Origin: Stictocephala bisonia
Taxonomy: Eukaryota > Arthropoda > Insecta > Hemiptera > Membracidae
Assembly: GCA_035578905.1 (NCBI GenBank)
Contig: JAQJVL010000001.1
Coordinates: forward strand, 3,402,001 to 3,466,000
DNA: 64,000 nucleotides
Direction of reading: 5' to 3'
Both the position numbers and the translations under genes were made by a program. Each line of letters opens with the position of its first letter. The stretch's first letter is position 1. Below are positions 60,470 through 64,000 of this stretch, one piece after another. A model generated the notes under the pieces. That model was not told where the DNA came from and searched no databases. It saw nothing but the letters and a program-made list of their open reading frames with translations.

Positions 60470-61262
60470 GCAGTCCTAGTGTCAGTGTTTGTATTTGTCA
60501 AACATCTGCTGTATTCTCGACCAGTCTTGTACACAACTCTTTCCTTTGGACCTAAATACTAAATACTAAAGTTCACAATTACCAGAAGTTAATACCTGGT
60601 CATTCACACCAAAGGACCTAGTGTCAGTGTTTGTATTTGTCACACGGCTGCTGTACTCTCGACCCGTCTTGTACACAACTCTTTCCGTTGGACCTAAATA
60701 CTAAAAGATTAGTTCACAACTACCAGAAGTCAGTAGATAGACATTCACACCGGAGGACCTAGTGTCAGTGTTTGTATTTGTCACACGGCTGCTGTACTCT
60801 CGACCCGTCTTGTACACAACTCTTTCCTTTGGACCTAAATACTAAAGTTCACAATTACCAGAAGTTAATACCTGGTCATTCACACCGAAGGACCTAGTGT
60901 CAGTGTTTGTATTTGTCACACGTCTGCTGTACTCTCGAACCGTCTTGTACACAAATCTTTCCATTGGACCTAAATACTAAAGGATTATTTCACAACTACC
61001 AGAAGTCAATAGCTGGACAGTCACACCGGAGGTCCTAGTGTCAGTGTTTGTATTTGTCACACATCTGCTGTACTCTCGACCAGTCTTGTACACAACTCTT
61101 TCCGTTGGACCTAAATACTAAATATTAGTTCACAATTACCAGAAGTCAATAGCTAGACATTCACACACCGAAGGTCCTAGTGTCAGTGTTTGTATTTGTC
61201 ACACGTCTGCTGTACTCTCGACAAGTCTTGTACACAACTCTCTCTTTTGCACTTATGTGCTA
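60470..61262. repeat. 141-bp tandem repeat, six copies
   Basis: GTCAGTGTTTGTATTTGTC starts at 60481, 60623, 60764, 60899, 61040 and 61182, giving periods of 142, 141, 135, 141 and 142. Each unit also carries CTGCTGTACTCTCGAC, GTCTTGTACACAACTCTTTC, TTGGACCTAAATACTAAA and ACCAGAAGT. Alternating deletion and full-length forms hint at a two-unit structure in part of the array. No coding. Confidence 0.95.
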
Positions 61263-62339
61263 AAGAATATATAATTCTTTATTTTAATTTAATTAATTAT
61301 TAATTAGTACATAAATAATAAAATTTAAGATATAGACATTCATAGCAGAGGGTGGTTTGTTGATAAGAGGTAAATATATAATTTGATATCCCACTTCAGA
61401 GGTGTGAGTCATTGTTACAGTTTTTTAAATTTCCAAAATGTTTATTTTCAACCCTCAATTAATTAAACATTTTGAGTTGTAAACGCATTTATCAAATGTG
61501 AGTCTAGTTGTTTGTGACGCCCATAAATTCAAAGATGCTGAGTTTTGTGAGGTTTACGCTTGTTTTTTTTTTCTAAGCTAGTTTTAAAAGTTTCTATAAA
61601 GCAGCATTGAAACAGTTAAGAGCAATATTTGTTTGAAGTTTGTTGATTTAATCCCAAGATTCCGATACGGGCCAAATTCCGGATACAAAACAATATATTG
61701 TGAGTCGCACACATTGAACTAGTATAAATATACAACGTTCAAATATTGTGTGGACCGAGTTTAGTAAACCACATTTACTTCCCCGGAGGAGAGGAACTCG
61801 CAAAGGAAATGTCGTGGAGTAACTCAAACTTTGCGATGATAGATCTCAAACTACACTATTAAAGTAGTCATACGTTTAAAGATTTGCGCATAATTTAAAC
61901 TAAATGCCACCATTAATAATAGATTTTCTGTAAGCCAATATTTTTATTTGTTACATAAATAAACCATGGTCAGTCCTCGATTTAGTTTGATGGTCAGCAA
62001 CACTCATTGGATAATGGGGGCTTCCTGTCGCAAGACCCTTCCTCAACATGGTCTGTACTTCGGCTCTTCAGCTATGAGTACTTATTATGAGTACTATGAA
62101 GTTAGTGTCATGGTGTAAATTAAGTTCCAAAAGTACCAAAAGCCTGGTACTCGGTGTGCTCCTCAATAAAAAAAATCCTGACACTAAATACCACCCAACA
62201 CAGACACCCCAGTCTTTTTATTTGGCAGTGTCTATGTCAATGACAACCATTGAGTGGACGCCGTTTCAGTACTAATTATTCCTTTTACCAACAATCTTCA
62301 CAGTGCTTTGACGCCAAATACTTCGGTTAGAGCTTTTGC
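61263..62339. other. Non-coding region with fragments shared with 23.8 kb
   Basis: Mostly AT-rich. Bases 62150-62290 share GTGTCTA(T/A)GTC, ATGGCAACCATTGAG-like and GGACG(C/T)CGT segments with 23790-23900. A GC-richer stretch at 61770-61830 has no recognisable coding content. Confidence 0.45.
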
Positions 62340-62432
62340 ACCAAGGTGACGTTTACAAGTACCACCTGCCCACCCACACACGTACAAACTGTATGACCCA
62401 CCCGACCTCCCATACACGTACAGTGGTTCATG
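62340..62432. repeat. CCCACCC-type minisatellite fragment (dispersed family)
   Basis: Two to three units with CACCTGCCCACCCACACACG, TACAAACTGTATGACCCACC and CATACACGTACAGTGG, matching the 50762-50930 family. Confidence 0.75.
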
Positions 62433-64000
62433 GTACTCAATTAAGTACCACACTAACTTCATAAAATTTATGGTTATCACATTTTTCTTTTCTTCACGAG
62501 CTATTTGGTAAAAAAAGAAAAGCTCGACGCGTAAAGTACTGCTTCCCAGCCTGTGGTCCCTCAGTATGTTTAGATAAAGGAGTTTATTAACACCACATTG
62601 CGAAATAAGAATATAGTGTATTTTTTCTGACAATTTACAGTTTGATGTTCCCTTAGTGTAAAAATATACTTTGACATCTACCGTTTAATATCCTAACAGA
62701 AAATAAAGTTTGATACCTACAGTACTGTTTGCTGTAGAAAAAACAGTAAAATAATTCCTTAATTAAATAAACCTTAAAAATAACAATTTTCTTAGCATTA
62801 ATGCATTTTAAGTGTTAGTCAATACATTCTTCATTTCTTAAATTTCAGGCAAATAAAATCTTTATGGAGGTAAATCTTCAATTTAATTATTTTAATGAAA
62901 TAAAAAAATACTTTTTTCGATATAATGAAGATATAAGAACTTATTGAAGTGGTAAAATAAATTAGGAATGCTCGATGTAATTATTGTATTATTCATTACG
63001 CATTCATTTTGCATTTGTAAGATGCCGATCGTAAACATATGGGCGAATATGAGTGCTGATAAATGTTAGTAATAAAAAACCAAATTAATTAAACAATTAG
63101 AAACCAGAATAGCAATACAGTGCCAAATACATTATACCTGGACATAATTAATATTCTTCCTTTAAGTAGCACAGATATCTCTAACCTCTTAAAGGTATCT
63201 TTACAAAAACGCCAAATATGGGTTTCTCTTTGAAGGTCCACAATAATGATCATGACACAGCGAAATGCCATTTGATCGGGCAACAACTTTCTAAGTTAAC
63301 CTTAAGAATTCTATAGAAAATTGAGTATTTTTGTAATTTTTGTTCAGTTGAACAAGTGAAAATTTAAATTTCTTTAATGACCATCTTAAATTTTAAAACT
63401 CATAATATCAATGTATAGTCCTTTAGTAATTGTATATTGTCCAGTATAAGTCAATACAATAACAAATAGAAACCGTACATTTGAAATAGAACAGCATGTT
63501 TTGGCCCGCTAACAGAAAGATGTATGTCTAGTCTACTACTATAGGACTGTAGACGTTCCAGCGGTGGTAGGGGAGTTTGGGGAACGGTTTCTTTAAGAGA
63601 TTTGGTAGATGAACCACCAAGAGCTTGAAGATGGATAATAAATAACGTTTACATAAGTATATTACACAGTATACAAGGCTTGAGGTTGGCTTTGAGTTCT
63701 AGGAACCAGAAGTGGACAAGTCTGAGACACAGATAGTCAAGCACCTCAAGGGCTATTATAATATATCATGGCCTAGTCTAGGGCTGTAAAAGGGTACTGT
63801 TGTGGTAGTACTGGAAGCGCCGGAGATATTGTTGACAAGGACAAGAAACGGTAACCTCAAGGTTCAAGGTCATCTCTATAAGCTATTGGCTGAGGGATTC
63901 ACACACAGTAAAGTTTACCATAATTCTATGCTTTTCCGCCAAGTTAGTCTATGTCTATGATTTGAGCTATTAAGCCTTGCATAATGGAAGGTACAGGACT
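62433..64000. other. No gene recognised to the end of the window
   Basis: AT-rich to about 63480, then somewhat GC-richer to 64000 without a convincing open frame. A short segment at 63015-63060 (ATGCCGATCGTA, ATATGGGC(G/A)AATATGAG) also occurs at 23555-23600, so it belongs to a dispersed repeat. A gene running out of the window at the right end cannot be excluded. Confidence 0.4.

Overview
This is a eukaryotic, AT-rich, almost gene-free stretch from an animal genome, most likely an arthropod and probably an insect. The basis is the mix of Jockey/CR1-like LINE pol remnants, a short Ty3/gypsy-type LTR element, hAT, Tc1/mariner and pogo/Tigger DNA transposon remnants, long foldback elements, many minisatellites, and exon-like islands with GT/AG splice signals. 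There are no operons, ribosome binding sites or tRNA/rRNA genes. The species cannot be fixed from the sequence alone.

Layout. 1-11.7 kb: a dispersed low-complexity repeat family (called R-family here, marked by TCATCAT-type motifs) is broken by a 2 kb GC-richer insertion (556-2557) and by a 5'-truncated LINE (2558-5536, minus strand). The LINE is itself split by a deleted LTR retrotransposon (3742-4861). The 3.3-8.1 kb stretch is tandemly duplicated at 8.16-11.69 kb, and the second copy keeps the empty LTR insertion site. 11.7-13.9 kb: degenerate repeats and a transposon-like block. 13.9-17.3 kb: a 110/106-bp satellite with higher-order structure. 17.3-25.5 kb: more R-family copies, three LINE remnants and diverged satellite monomers. 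26.3-27.6 kb: an 18-copy 72-bp array. 28.3-30.15 kb: an 1868-bp pure purine tract, (AGGG)204 followed by about 526 AG/GA units.

30-53.9 kb: long inverted-repeat elements (four copies of one foldback family, one copy of another, and a shorter TIR element), further LINE remnants, 44-, 51- and 39-bp minisatellites, a 634-bp hAT-type element with an 8-bp target duplication, a Tc1/mariner-like transposase tail, and an 829-bp pogo/Tigger-type element with TA target duplications. Two GC-richer exon-like segments with consensus splice donors (35436-35590 minus, 44216-44307 plus) may be coding exons of genes that extend outside or across the window. 54-64 kb: the one convincing protein-coding gene, a 755-residue Ser/Pro/Glu/Thr-rich secreted or surface mucin-like protein on the minus strand (56353-58632), followed by a dispersed minisatellite and a 141-bp tandem repeat.

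The genes do not form a pathway. The window is best read as a nested transposon and satellite landscape with one host gene and possible isolated exons. No new defence-type or multi-gene system is supported. The most unusual items are the purine tract, the foldback families, the satellite higher-order structure and the repetitive mucin-like gene.
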